Source: RAM1 sp050247515
GTDB lineage: Bacteria; Pseudomonadota; Gammaproteobacteria; Burkholderiales; Burkholderiaceae_C
DNA: 64,000 nucleotides
Assembly (NCBI GenBank): GCA_050247515.1
Contig: JBFWUB010000012.1
Span: forward strand, 1-64,000
Direction: 5' to 3'
Under the pieces are notes generated by a model. That model worked only from the letters and a program-made list of their open reading frames with translations, was not told the DNA's origin and did no database searches. Made by a program: the position numbers and the translations under genes. Positions 1 through 7,533 of the stretch are shown here, piece after piece (the first letter of the stretch is position 1; each line of letters begins with the position of its first letter).

Positions 1-870
1 GTGATGCCGTTTATTGGGGAGCTACAGCTCGAACAGGTGCACTCCGGGACGCTCGAGCCTTTTGTGCAAGCTCGATTGAAGGCCGGGGCATCCCACAAGA
101 CCATCAACCTGAGTCTTGCAGCGGTCCGGCGCATCCTCAACCTGGCTGCTCGCAAGTGGCGAGACGAGGAAACGGACAAACCCTGGCTGGCCTCGGTTCC
201 GCTGATCACCATGCTGCCGCTGGTGGGCAACCAACGCCCGCCTCGCCCGATCACTTGGCAAGAGCAGGCTGCGTTGCTCGGGGAACTCCCGCCGCACCTG
301 CGGGAGATGGCGCTCTTTGTTCTCAATACCGCCGTCCGTGACGACGTGGTGTGCAACCTGCAGTGGGATTGGGAAATTCCTGTTCCAGAACTGGGTATCT
401 CTGTTTTCGAAACGCCCGTCGCACACGTCAAGGGCCGGCGGGCGTCCAAGCTGGTGGTTTGCAACAGCGTCGCCCAAGCCGTCGTTGAGCGCGCGCGCGG
501 TCGCCATCCGACTTACGTTTTCGTCATGGAATGGCGGCATCACCCTCTCGGGCCGATACAGACGATGAACAACACCGCCTGGCAAGCGGCACGGTCCCGC
601 GCTGGCCTACCGGATCTCCATGTCCACGACCTGAGGCACACGGTCGGCATGCGGTTGCGGGAAGCTTCCATACCGGATTCCACGCGCAGCGATGTTCTTT
701 GGCACAGCAACCGCTCCATTACCGATCACTACTCCATGGCACAGATCATCGAGATGCACGCCGCACTGGAGAAGATCACTCAGCCGAGCAATGGCTGGAA
801 CAAGAGCTTGCAGACTTTGAAGGCAGAAAATGCCCTGCGCAAGGCAAATCTGGGCGGCGGGCAGCGGTGA
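1..870 (+). CDS. Tyrosine recombinase (phage-type integrase), N-terminus cut by the window edge
   Basis: The protein is a site-specific tyrosine recombinase. The catalytic set is visible: Arg113 (in NTAVRDD), His209-x-x-Arg212 (HDLRH), His235 (LWHSN) and the nucleophile Tyr244 (ITDHYS). The first 50 residues look like the end of a SAM-like core-binding domain, so about 90 N-terminal residues are probably outside the window; the GTG at position 1 is unlikely to be the true start. The gene points at the 3' end of the tRNA-Arg gene 80 bp away. That is the usual position of an integrase at the end of a tRNA-integrated element, here lying to the left of the window. Confidence 0.9.
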   Translation: MMPFIGELQLEQVHSGTLEPFVQARLKAGASHKTINLSLAAVRRILNLAARKWRDEETDKPWLASVPLITMLPLVGNQRPPRPITWQEQAALLGELPPHLREMALFVLNTAVRDDVVCNLQWDWEIPVPELGISVFETPVAHVKGRRASKLVVCNSVAQAVVERARGRHPTYVFVMEWRHHPLGPIQTMNNTAWQAARSRAGLPDLHVHDLRHTVGMRLREASIPDSTRSDVLWHSNRSITDHYSMAQIIEMHAALEKITQPSNGWNKSLQTLKAENALRKANLGGGQR

Positions 871-910
871 TCACGAAGCTGAGTCCCGCAAAAGTCCCGC
901 AGCAAAGAAA

Positions 911-942
911 AAGGACTCACGCCATTTCTGACGTAAGTCCTT
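911..942. other. Inverted repeat between integrase and tRNA-Arg
   Basis: AAGGACT (911-917) is repeated as AGTCCTT (936-942) around an 18-nt loop, followed by a short T-rich run ending at the tRNA 3' end. It could be an integrase arm or core-type site, or the terminator of the integrase gene. The sequence alone does not decide which. Confidence 0.4.
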
Positions 943-950
943 GATTTTAT

Positions 951-1027
951 TGGTGCGGCTGGCAGGATTCGAACCCACGACCCCTTGGTTCGTAGCCAAG
1001 TACTCTATCCAGCTGAGCTACAGCCGC
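951..1027 (-). tRNA. tRNA-Arg (anticodon ACG)
   Basis: Read on the minus strand this is a complete 77-nt cloverleaf beginning GCGGCTGTAGCTCAGC, with anticodon loop CTACGAA, T-arm GGTTCGAATCC and an encoded CCA end. The acceptor stem GCGGCTG pairs with CAGCCGC. The anticodon is ACG, normally modified to ICG, which reads CGU, CGC and CGA. Its 3' end faces the integrase gene, so it is the likely chromosomal attachment site of the element to the left. The gene is intact, as expected when an integrating element restores the 3' half. Confidence 0.95.
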
Positions 1028-1048
1028 GCAGCCGCAGATTATAGCACG

Positions 1049-1843
1049 CTAGTTGAACCGGACTTCCAATCGCGAAAGCGGGCTGGTGAAACGCGCCTGC
1101 CATACCTGCCCCGCCTCGACCGGCCAGGCATCCGTCCAGGTGCCGGTGGTCACGACATCGCCTGCCCGCAAGTCCGCGGCGCCAGGGCAGGCCCGCAGCT
1201 CCCGGAGGAAATGCGAAAGCGCATGCAGCGGGCCATCCAGCACATTGGCACCCCGGCCCTGGTCCACCTGCTGTTCGCCCCGGTGCAACGTGACGGCCGC
1301 TGACGCCAGGGCCTGCTCCAGCCCGAGGGCATCCGCGGCGATATCGCGCACCGGAACGCGCGCGCCCACCAGCAGCCGCGCGTGCAGCGCGCCGTCGGCC
1401 ACGGTGTCGGCCGCGCGGAACTTCCAGCCGGCCAGGTGCGACTGCACGATCTCAAAGCCCGGCGCCACCCAGTCGATGGCATCAAACAGTGCCTCCAGCG
1501 AGTCGGACGCCGGCACGGCGCGCAGCCCGAACACGGCCTCGGGTTCCAGCCGGGGCTGGCAGGTGCCGGCCAGCGATACCACGCCTTTGCCGTCGCACAG
1601 GCTGAGCGTGGTATCCCATACCGGGCCCCAGATCGGCGCGAAGACACCGTAGGCCGGCCAGATGTTGCGGTTGGTAAAGCCGATCTTGTAGCCACGCGGC
1701 TGCTCGCCGCGTGCCAGGCGCAACGCACGCAGCGCCAGCGCATGCTGGTAAGCGCGCGCCACGTCAAAGCCCTCGGCGTCACTGGGCGCGGCACTCCAAA
1801 GCTGGGCGTTGTCATAGTGCTGTAGCAGGTTTTCAGGCGTCAT
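1049..1843 (-). CDS. 2-keto-4-pentenoate hydratase / fumarylacetoacetate-hydrolase-fold protein
   Basis: The 264-aa protein has the length and character of the MhpD/HpaH/TesE hydratases, which add water to 2-hydroxypenta-2,4-dienoates after aromatic meta-cleavage. Visible family features are the GYKIGFTNRNIW segment, the acidic LEPEAVFGL segment typical of metal-binding FAH-fold enzymes, and a C-terminal DVVTTGTWTDAWPV block. The ATG at 1843 was chosen because it begins the conserved N-terminus. The gene is convergent with the tRNA and lies 47 bp downstream of the flavoprotein gene on the same strand. No aldolase or dehydrogenase partner of a meta pathway is next to it, so its substrate is uncertain. 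Confidence 0.75.
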   Translation of the reverse strand: MTPENLLQHYDNAQLWSAAPSDAEGFDVARAYQHALALRALRLARGEQPRGYKIGFTNRNIWPAYGVFAPIWGPVWDTTLSLCDGKGVVSLAGTCQPRLEPEAVFGLRAVPASDSLEALFDAIDWVAPGFEIVQSHLAGWKFRAADTVADGALHARLLVGARVPVRDIAADALGLEQALASAAVTLHRGEQQVDQGRGANVLDGPLHALSHFLRELRACPGAADLRAGDVVTTGTWTDAWPVEAGQVWQARFTSPLSRLEVRFN

Positions 1844-1890
1844 GGCGTGCGGTGGCAGTTGCACGCTGATTATCAGCCGCGCCCTTACAG

Positions 1891-2703
1891 CTACAGGTTT
1901 TCGTGGTGCGCCGATGCGCCACGCTTCCAGTAGGCGGCGGCACGCACGCGGTCTTTGGACAGGCCCAGCCCGTCCACCAGCATGCGCCGCGTGGCCGCCA
2001 TGGCGGCGGCTTCGCCCGCCGCCCATGCGTAACCTTCGCCCGCGGGCAGGCGCAGCTGCTGCACAGCCGCGGCCAGGCCGCCATCCACCGATCCGGTCAG
2101 CCATTGCACCTGCAGCCGTGCAGCGCTTTGCAACTCGCGGCGGTCTGCCGGGTCGGCGGTTTCGGCGATCACCAGCGCCTGTGTACCGGCCGGCAGTTCC
2201 TCCAGCCGGCGGGCGATGGCCGGCAAGGCCGTTTCGTCACCCACCAGCAGGTGCCAGTCAAAACCCGTGGGCACCACGAACGAGCCACGCGGCCCGCCCA
2301 CGCCCGCCACCGCCCCGGGTTGCGCCTGCGCCGCCCAGGCTGCGGCGAAGCCGTCACCGTGCAGGGCAAATTCAATGTCCAGCAAGCCGGCCACCGGGTC
2401 AAACCAGCGCGGCGTGTAGTCGCGCATGACGGGCCGTGCGGCGCCAGCCGGCAACGCCATGCCGTCAGGCCCGGCGACGGGCAATACCAGCGGTTGGGCC
2501 GCGTCCGGCGGCAGCATGAGTTTGATGTGGTCGTCAAAGGACGCGCTGGCGAAATCGCGCAGCGAATCGCCTGCAAAGCGGATACGAACCAGGTGCGGGC
2601 TCAGGCGCCGCACCTGGCGTACCTGCACGCTGCGCAGCTTCACGGGGTTGCGCACACGCTGGACGGCCAGGGGATCGCGCGGGGAAAGGGGGTCTGTCGT
2701 CAT
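1891..2703 (-). CDS. Siderophore-interacting protein (FAD-binding ferric reductase family)
   Basis: This 270-aa protein belongs to the SIP/ViuB group of cytosolic flavoproteins that reduce ferric siderophores to release iron. The N-terminal half carries the FAD-binding RDYTPRWFD motif (R-x-Y-T type). The C-terminal half has the GDETALPAI segment and the YAWAAGEAAAM nucleotide-binding segment of the family. It is transcribed divergently from a MarR regulator across a 74-bp gap containing a large inverted repeat, so control by that MarR protein is likely. The ATG at 2703 lies at the edge of this operator region. No siderophore receptor gene is nearby. Confidence 0.85.
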   Translation of the reverse strand: MTTDPLSPRDPLAVQRVRNPVKLRSVQVRQVRRLSPHLVRIRFAGDSLRDFASASFDDHIKLMLPPDAAQPLVLPVAGPDGMALPAGAARPVMRDYTPRWFDPVAGLLDIEFALHGDGFAAAWAAQAQPGAVAGVGGPRGSFVVPTGFDWHLLVGDETALPAIARRLEELPAGTQALVIAETADPADRRELQSAARLQVQWLTGSVDGGLAAAVQQLRLPAGEGYAWAAGEAAAMAATRRMLVDGLGLSKDRVRAAAYWKRGASAHHENL

Positions 2704-2709
2704 GGCATA

Positions 2710-2759
2710 TAGTTGATAGTTACAACCATTCTTGCCCATTTGGATGATACTGTCAACTA
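2710..2759. promoter_or_regulatory. Inverted-repeat operator between the SIP flavoprotein and MarR genes
   Basis: TAGTTGATAGTTA (2710-2722) and its near-perfect inverse ATACTGTCAACTA (2747-2759) match at 10 of 13 positions and are separated by 24 bp. The pair fills the only gap between two divergent genes, as MarR-type operators usually do. Binding by the adjacent MarR protein is inferred. Confidence 0.7.
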
Positions 2760-2777
2760 CTTGGTCTTGCCCACACA

Positions 2778-3218
2778 ATGAAGCCGTCCGCCAACACCGA
2801 GATTCTGGAAAAGCTGCACCTGCTGGTGTCGATCTTTCACCGCCGCATGCACGACGCCGTGCGCGAGGACGGTGAAGGCCTGGCACCGATGGAGGCGCGC
2901 GCCCTGCGCTTCCTGGCGCACCATGAAGGCAGCACCCAGCGCGACATGACGCAGCACACCGGGCGCGACAAGGCACAGATCGCGCGCATCGTCAGGACGC
3001 TGCTGGAGCGCGGCCTGATTGACAGCGCACCCGATCCCGACGACGGGCGCAGCCAGCGCCTGCGCCTGACACCCGCAGGCCGCGCCATGCAGCGGCGCAT
3101 GCAACAGCACCGCGCGCGCTTTGAGCAGGCGCTGGCCCAGGGGTTTGATGAATCCGAGCAGGCCGCGCTGGTGGCGCAGCTGGAGCGCATGGTTGTGAAT
3201 GTGCGCGACGGGGCCTGA
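2778..3218 (+). CDS. MarR-family transcriptional regulator
   Basis: The 146-aa protein has the typical MarR length and winged-helix core: a recognition region STQRDMTQHTGRDKAQIARIV followed by the wing DPDDGRSQRLRLT that contains the family's D-x-R signature. Long helices at both ends form the dimer interface. It is divergent from the siderophore-interacting flavoprotein and shares the operator at 2710-2759, which suggests that it represses both genes and responds to a small ligand. The ligand is unknown; iron-linked or phenolic effectors are possible. Confidence 0.9.
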   Translation: MKPSANTEILEKLHLLVSIFHRRMHDAVREDGEGLAPMEARALRFLAHHEGSTQRDMTQHTGRDKAQIARIVRTLLERGLIDSAPDPDDGRSQRLRLTPAGRAMQRRMQQHRARFEQALAQGFDESEQAALVAQLERMVVNVRDGA

Positions 3219-3235
3219 GAACCAGGCAGCATGAA

Positions 3236-3283
3236 TGGTAGGGCGTGTTGGACTTGAACCAACGACCAAAGGATTATGAGTCC
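3236..3283 (-). pseudogene. 3' fragment of a CAT-anticodon tRNA (tRNA-Ile2 or Met), probable attachment-site scar
   Basis: On the minus strand the segment reads from GGACTCATAATCC (anticodon stem-loop with CAT) through a variable loop and T-arm GTTGGTTCAAGTCCAAC to ACGCCCTACCA, including an encoded CCA end. The 5' half (acceptor strand, D-arm and first part of the anticodon stem) is missing and replaced by unrelated sequence. Such half-tRNAs are left at the far end of elements that integrate in a tRNA 3' half. With this orientation the element would lie to the right, with the intact tRNA at its other end. No such tRNA is in the window. Confidence 0.75.
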
Positions 3284-3580
3284 AGCCACATAGCCAGCAA
3301 AATCAATGACTTAAGTTCAAATTTGCTCCGCAATGCACTTCCAGGGTCCCTTGGACAACCCAGGGACTGCGGAGCAAAAAATTGGACATCATGGGCTCAA
3401 ACTCGTGTTGGAGTACTGGTCCCCCCGCAGGGGGCTGTCCAGGGTTGCGCAGCTGCCAAAAAATGGCAGAGCGCAACATAAAGGACGACCTATGGAATGG
3501 CTTATCCCTTACAAGATCGAGACGCCCTCCATCACCATCCCAATCGGCAGCACAGTGCGGCTTTTGAAACGCGTGGCCAT
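3284..3580. other. Intergenic spacer with two hairpins, no credible gene
   Basis: The region between the tRNA fragment and the thiolase gene has no reading frame with family resemblance. It contains an 11-bp inverted repeat TTTGCTCCGCA (3322-3332) / TGCGGAGCAAA (3368-3378), and a longer interrupted hairpin TTGCGC-CTGCCA / TGGCAG-GCGCAA (3445-3476). A C/G-rich segment at 3419-3435 resembles the GTCCCC-type palindromes seen elsewhere but has a 5-bp centre. If the tRNA fragment marks an island end, this is the terminal non-coding part of that island. Confidence 0.5.
3445..3476. terminator. Strong hairpin downstream of the minus-strand thiolase operon
   Basis: Arms TTGCGC+CTGCCA (3445-3450, 3453-3458) pair with TGGCAG+GCGCAA (3464-3469, 3471-3476) around an AAAAA loop. 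It lies about 105 bp past the stop of the last gene of the minus-strand operon and may end its transcript. A U-run is lacking, so this is a tentative assignment. Confidence 0.35.
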
Positions 3581-4747
3581 TCAAGCCGTCTCCAGAATGC
3601 TGAGGTAGGACGCTACGCCCGAGCCGCCCATGTTGAACACCGCCCCCAGCGCAGCCCCCGGCACCTGCATGCCACCCGCCGTGCCGGACAGTTGCATCGC
3701 CGCCATCACATGCTGCGAAACACCGGTGGCACCGATAGGGTGGCCCTTGGACTTGAGCCCGCCCGAGGGGTTGACCGGCAGCTTGCCGTCCTTGCGAGTC
3801 ACACCGTCCAGGATCACGCGTGCACCCTGCCCTTGAGGCGCCAGGCCCATGGCCTCGTACTCCAAAAGCTCGGCAATAGTGAAGCAATCGTGGGTTTCGA
3901 CAAACGACAAACCGGCCAGTGAAGCGTTGGCGTTGGCCAGCCCCTGCTGCCAGGCCATGGCCGCGCCTTCGAATTTTGTCGGGTCGCGCCTCGACATGGG
4001 CATGAAGTCGTTGACCTGTGTGCGGGAACGCCACTTCACCGGCGCCACGCGCGCGCCGGGCAGCGGCTCGGTGGACAACACCAGGGCCGCCGCACCGTCG
4101 GACACCAACGAGCAGTCGGAGCGTTTGAGCGGGCCTGACACAAACGGATTTTTGTCACTGGGGTGGCGGCAAAAGTCAAAGCCGAAATCGCGGCGCATGT
4201 GCGCATAGGGGTTGTGCATGCCGTTGCTGTGGTTCTTGGCGGCAATGGCGGCCAGCGCGTCGGACTGATCGCCGTAGCGCTCGAAATACTGTGTGGCAAT
4301 GCCCCCAAAAATGCCGGCAAAGCCCGCCGGGTCGTTGCCTTCTTCCTTGACATACGAGCACTTGATGAGTGTGGCAGCCACCTGCGGCGTGGTCAGGCCG
4401 TTCATCTTTTCCATGCCGATCACCAGCGTTCGTTTCATACGTCCGGCACCCATGGCGTCCAGCGCCGCCCAGATGGCGGCCGAGCCAGTCGCGCAGGCGT
4501 TTTCAGTTCGCATGGACGGTGTGTGGCGAAACGCCGGCATCGCCACCGCTGGCAGCGCAGCCGTGAAGTCCTGTCCGACAAAGCCGGCATTGAAGTGGCC
4601 GACAAAGATGCCGTCGATATCTTTGGGTTCCAGTCCGGCACTGTCCAAGGCAGGCTGAACCGCATCGCGAATCAGTTGCTCCAGATCGCAGTTGTCGAGC
4701 TTGCCAAAGGGCGTGTGACCCCAGCCGGTGATGTAGGCGTTTTTCAT
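3581..4747 (-). CDS. Thiolase-superfamily acyltransferase (SCP-x/lipid-transfer type)
   Basis: This 388-aa protein keeps the thiolase catalytic residues: Cys85 in TENACATG, the HDCFT motif and GHPIGATG. It is closer to the SCP-x thiolases than to FadA because it has the VETHDCFTIAE block and no C-terminal CxG cysteine motif. The family cleaves 3-ketoacyl-CoA thioesters of branched or sterol-like acids. It is the last gene of a minus-strand operon with an MFS transporter, acyl-CoA synthetase, hydrolase, oxidoreductase and P450. The ATG at 4747 is preceded on its strand by AAGGA. A role in shortening a CoA-activated side chain is inferred from these neighbours. Confidence 0.85.
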   Translation of the reverse strand: MKNAYITGWGHTPFGKLDNCDLEQLIRDAVQPALDSAGLEPKDIDGIFVGHFNAGFVGQDFTAALPAVAMPAFRHTPSMRTENACATGSAAIWAALDAMGAGRMKRTLVIGMEKMNGLTTPQVAATLIKCSYVKEEGNDPAGFAGIFGGIATQYFERYGDQSDALAAIAAKNHSNGMHNPYAHMRRDFGFDFCRHPSDKNPFVSGPLKRSDCSLVSDGAAALVLSTEPLPGARVAPVKWRSRTQVNDFMPMSRRDPTKFEGAAMAWQQGLANANASLAGLSFVETHDCFTIAELLEYEAMGLAPQGQGARVILDGVTRKDGKLPVNPSGGLKSKGHPIGATGVSQHVMAAMQLSGTAGGMQVPGAALGAVFNMGGSGVASYLSILETA

Positions 4748-4758
4748 AAAAGTCCTTG

Positions 4759-5973
4759 TCAAGGAGAGTCTGTAGAAGGAGGCACCACGGCCGGCTGGCC
4801 GTAGCGCTGCAACAGGGTGATGCAGGTCAAGCCGCTGCAGGCCGACAGCAAACCAGTGGTCAGCGCCAGCACAGTAGTGCTGCCGCTGTGGAACATCAGC
4901 CCCATCCATGTGCCGCTGGCAAACGCCGCTACGGCAAAGATGAACCCACCCAGCGCCGAGGCGGCACCAGCCTGCTGCGGAAACGGCGTGGCCATGCCAA
5001 CATGGCCACAAGGCTGGTAGATGCCGTAGGCCAGCAGCATGAGCCAAAGCGCGCCGGTCAGCGTAGTGGCAGTGTGGGCCTGCGCAAGCTCGGGCACCAC
5101 GAAGGTCGCGGCTGCGGCCAGGGCAAGCCACCCCGCGCGCCGCACCGTGCCCACGATGCCGCTGCCCGCGATCCAGCGCCGGCACAGGAATGTGCCCACC
5201 AGGTAAGACACTGAGGCCCCGCCGATTACCAGGCCAAACGCCACCCGCGAGACGCCGAACGTTTCAATGAACAGGTAAGCGGAGCTTGAGAAAAAGCCGA
5301 AGTTGGCCGCATAACCAAACGCATTCAGCAGCGTCCAAGAGCGGAAGGTCGGGTGTCGGGTGATCTGGGTGTACACGGCGAACAGCGGCTCCAGGCGCAG
5401 CGCGTCGGGGCGCAGCGTGCGCGCCGTCTCGGGCACGCGCCAGGCCACCAGCACCAGGCTGCCCAGGCCAAACAGCGCCATGGCCAGCAATGTGGATCGC
5501 CAGCCCAGCGCCTCGGTCAGGCCGGCACCGGCCACCGGCACCAGCATGGTCATGCTGGCCAGCGCCGACATGGCCACCGTCATCACGTGGGTGCCGTGCT
5601 GCTGCTCGAACAGGTCGCGCACCAGCGCCCGCGCGCACACCATCGTGGCGGCGATGCCCAGCCCCTGCAACACCCGCGCGGCGATCAGCACCCCTATGTC
5701 AGGCGCCACAGCACCGATCAGGGCGCCGGCCACATACAGCGCAAACCCGGTCAGGAACACCGGGCGACGGCCAAAGCGGTCGGACGCTGGGCCCCAGAAC
5801 AACTGGCTCAGGCCAAAGCTGAACACCAGTACCGACAGCGTGAGCTGCACCACGCTGACCGATGCGCCGTATTCGTTGCGGATGGCCGGCAGCGCGGCCA
5901 GATACAGATCGGTTCCCAGCGGCTGCGCCGCCGTGCCCAGCACCACCACCAGCACCACCAGCGCCGGTCCCAT
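4759..5973 (-). CDS. MFS transporter, Bcr/CflA-like (12 membrane segments)
   Basis: The product is about 404 aa of mostly hydrophobic segments with the MFS signature between helices 2 and 3 (GPASDRFGRRPVFLTG) and LYLAALPAI in helix 1, as in Bcr/CflA drug-resistance exporters. It would act in the inner membrane. It lies 11 bp before the thiolase gene and 32 bp after the acyl-CoA synthetase gene on the same strand, so it is co-transcribed with catabolic enzymes and may carry the substrate or an intermediate. The ATG at 5973 is the first at the conserved N-terminus; a GTG one codon upstream is an alternative. Confidence 0.85.
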   Translation of the reverse strand: MGPALVVLVVVLGTAAQPLGTDLYLAALPAIRNEYGASVSVVQLTLSVLVFSFGLSQLFWGPASDRFGRRPVFLTGFALYVAGALIGAVAPDIGVLIAARVLQGLGIAATMVCARALVRDLFEQQHGTHVMTVAMSALASMTMLVPVAGAGLTEALGWRSTLLAMALFGLGSLVLVAWRVPETARTLRPDALRLEPLFAVYTQITRHPTFRSWTLLNAFGYAANFGFFSSSAYLFIETFGVSRVAFGLVIGGASVSYLVGTFLCRRWIAGSGIVGTVRRAGWLALAAAATFVVPELAQAHTATTLTGALWLMLLAYGIYQPCGHVGMATPFPQQAGAASALGGFIFAVAAFASGTWMGLMFHSGSTTVLALTTGLLSACSGLTCITLLQRYGQPAVVPPSTDSP

Positions 5974-6005
5974 CACCCGCTGGCGGGCTGGTGTGGCGGC
6001 AGCGC

Positions 6006-7526
6006 TCAGCGCGCCTCCCCGGTGGCCAGTTGCTCGCGCAACTGCCGCTTGAGCACCTTGCCGTAGCTGTTCTTGGGCAGTGCATCCAGGAACAGGTAGC
6101 GCTTCGGCCGCTTGAAGCGCGCAATGCGCTCCAGGCAATGGGCGTCCAGCGCCGCAGCCGTGACATCGAAACCCGGCTGGGCCACCACGAACGCAATCAC
6201 CACTTCGCCCCATTCGTCGTCAGGCTGACCCACCACGCTGACTTCCGAGATGCCGGCATGGGTGAGCAGGGCTTCTTCCACCTCGCGCGGATAGATGTTG
6301 GAACCCCCGCTGATCACCACGTCCTTGCTGCGGTCACGCAGCGTGAGGTAGCCGCGTGCATCCAGCGATCCCATGTCGCCGGTGTACAGCCAGCCGTCGC
6401 GCAAGGCCTCGGCCGTGCCCTGCGGGTTGTTCCAGTAGCCGGCCATCACCACGTCGCCGCGCACGATGATCTCGCCGATGTCACCCACGGCCACATCGTG
6501 CCCGTCCTCACCCACCACACGCACGGCCACACCGGTGCGCGCGACGCCCACCGAGCCCAGGATGGCGTCGTCCCCCGACGCATGATCCTCACGGCGGACC
6601 CAGGTGATGGTCATGGGTGATTCGCCCTGCCCGTAGATCTGCGCAAACACCGGGCCAAGGGCGGCCAGAGACTTCTTGAGCTCTTGCACATACATGGGCC
6701 CACCGCCATACACGATGCTGCGCAGATGTTTTGGCCGGTGGCCCGACTGTTCCACGGCCAGCCGCAGACGCTGCACCATGGTGGGCGCCAGGAAGGCGCC
6801 GCAGCCCGGGTGCGCGTCACACAGCTGCAAAAACTCCGCCGGGTCAAACCCTTGAGAAGCCGGCACCACCTGGCGCGCGCCGCGCGCCACATAGGCCGGG
6901 GTGTACAAGCCTGAGCCGTGGGACATCGGCGCCGCGTGGATCTGGCTGCAGTGCTCGTCAATGCTTTCCACGTCAGCCAGGTGGCCCAGCGTCATGGCCA
7001 TCAGGTTGCGGTGCGAGAGCATGGCGCCCTTGCTGCGCCCGGTGGTGCCGCTGGTGTAGAACAACCAGGCCAGCGCCTGCGCATCGGTGGCGATGGGAGC
7101 AGCGGCGGGCTCACCTTCGAACATCGCCTCGTAAGCGGCAGAGCCGATCTCCACCACACGGTCGCACCATGGCGCGGTCAGCGCCGCCTGCAATGCGGGG
7201 GCCAGCGCGGGGGATGCAAACACCACGGCCGCATCCGCGTCCTGCACGATCTGCGCCATTTCTTTTGCATGCAGCTTGTAGTTGAGCGGCACCACGGCGC
7301 AGCCACCCGCCCAGGAGCCGAACATCAGCTCCAGGTATTGGGGGGCGTTCTCGCTGGCGATGGCAATACGGCTGCTCTGGGGCACCTGCGCCGCCAGCGC
7401 ACCGGCCAGCGCCAGCGCGCGCCGGTGCAATCCGGCCCAGGTGAGCACACGCGTCTGCCCAAGGTACACAGCGCCACCGTCCGGCCATTGCCGGGCCGTG
7501 CGCTCAAGCAGGCTGAACAGGTGCAT
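6006..7526 (-). CDS. AMP-dependent acyl-CoA synthetase
   Basis: This 506-aa ligase activates a carboxylic acid to its CoA ester through an acyl-adenylate. The AMP-binding P-loop-like motif YTSGTTGRSKGAM, the GWLYTGDMG motif and the C-terminal lysine motif PKNSYGKVLKRQL are all present. ISGGSNIYPREVEE is the hinge region. Length and motifs fit medium- or aryl-acid CoA ligases better than the longer FadD enzyme at 32888. It sits 7 bp downstream of the alpha/beta hydrolase gene, so a hydrolase product could be its substrate. Acid specificity cannot be read from sequence. Confidence 0.9.
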   Translation of the reverse strand: MHLFSLLERTARQWPDGGAVYLGQTRVLTWAGLHRRALALAGALAAQVPQSSRIAIASENAPQYLELMFGSWAGGCAVVPLNYKLHAKEMAQIVQDADAAVVFASPALAPALQAALTAPWCDRVVEIGSAAYEAMFEGEPAAAPIATDAQALAWLFYTSGTTGRSKGAMLSHRNLMAMTLGHLADVESIDEHCSQIHAAPMSHGSGLYTPAYVARGARQVVPASQGFDPAEFLQLCDAHPGCGAFLAPTMVQRLRLAVEQSGHRPKHLRSIVYGGGPMYVQELKKSLAALGPVFAQIYGQGESPMTITWVRREDHASGDDAILGSVGVARTGVAVRVVGEDGHDVAVGDIGEIIVRGDVVMAGYWNNPQGTAEALRDGWLYTGDMGSLDARGYLTLRDRSKDVVISGGSNIYPREVEEALLTHAGISEVSVVGQPDDEWGEVVIAFVVAQPGFDVTAAALDAHCLERIARFKRPKRYLFLDALPKNSYGKVLKRQLREQLATGEAR

Positions 7527-7533
7527 CGCTGCC

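Noticed and set aside
1049..1843. Part of a meta-cleavage operon
   Set aside because: Neither an extradiol dioxygenase, an aldolase nor an acylating dehydrogenase is adjacent, so the hydratase-like enzyme cannot be placed in such a pathway from this window.
3419..3435. GTCCCC-N5-GGGGGC as a member of the GTCCCC family
   Set aside because: The centre is 5 bp, an arm base deviates and the site is downstream, not upstream, of the nearest gene.
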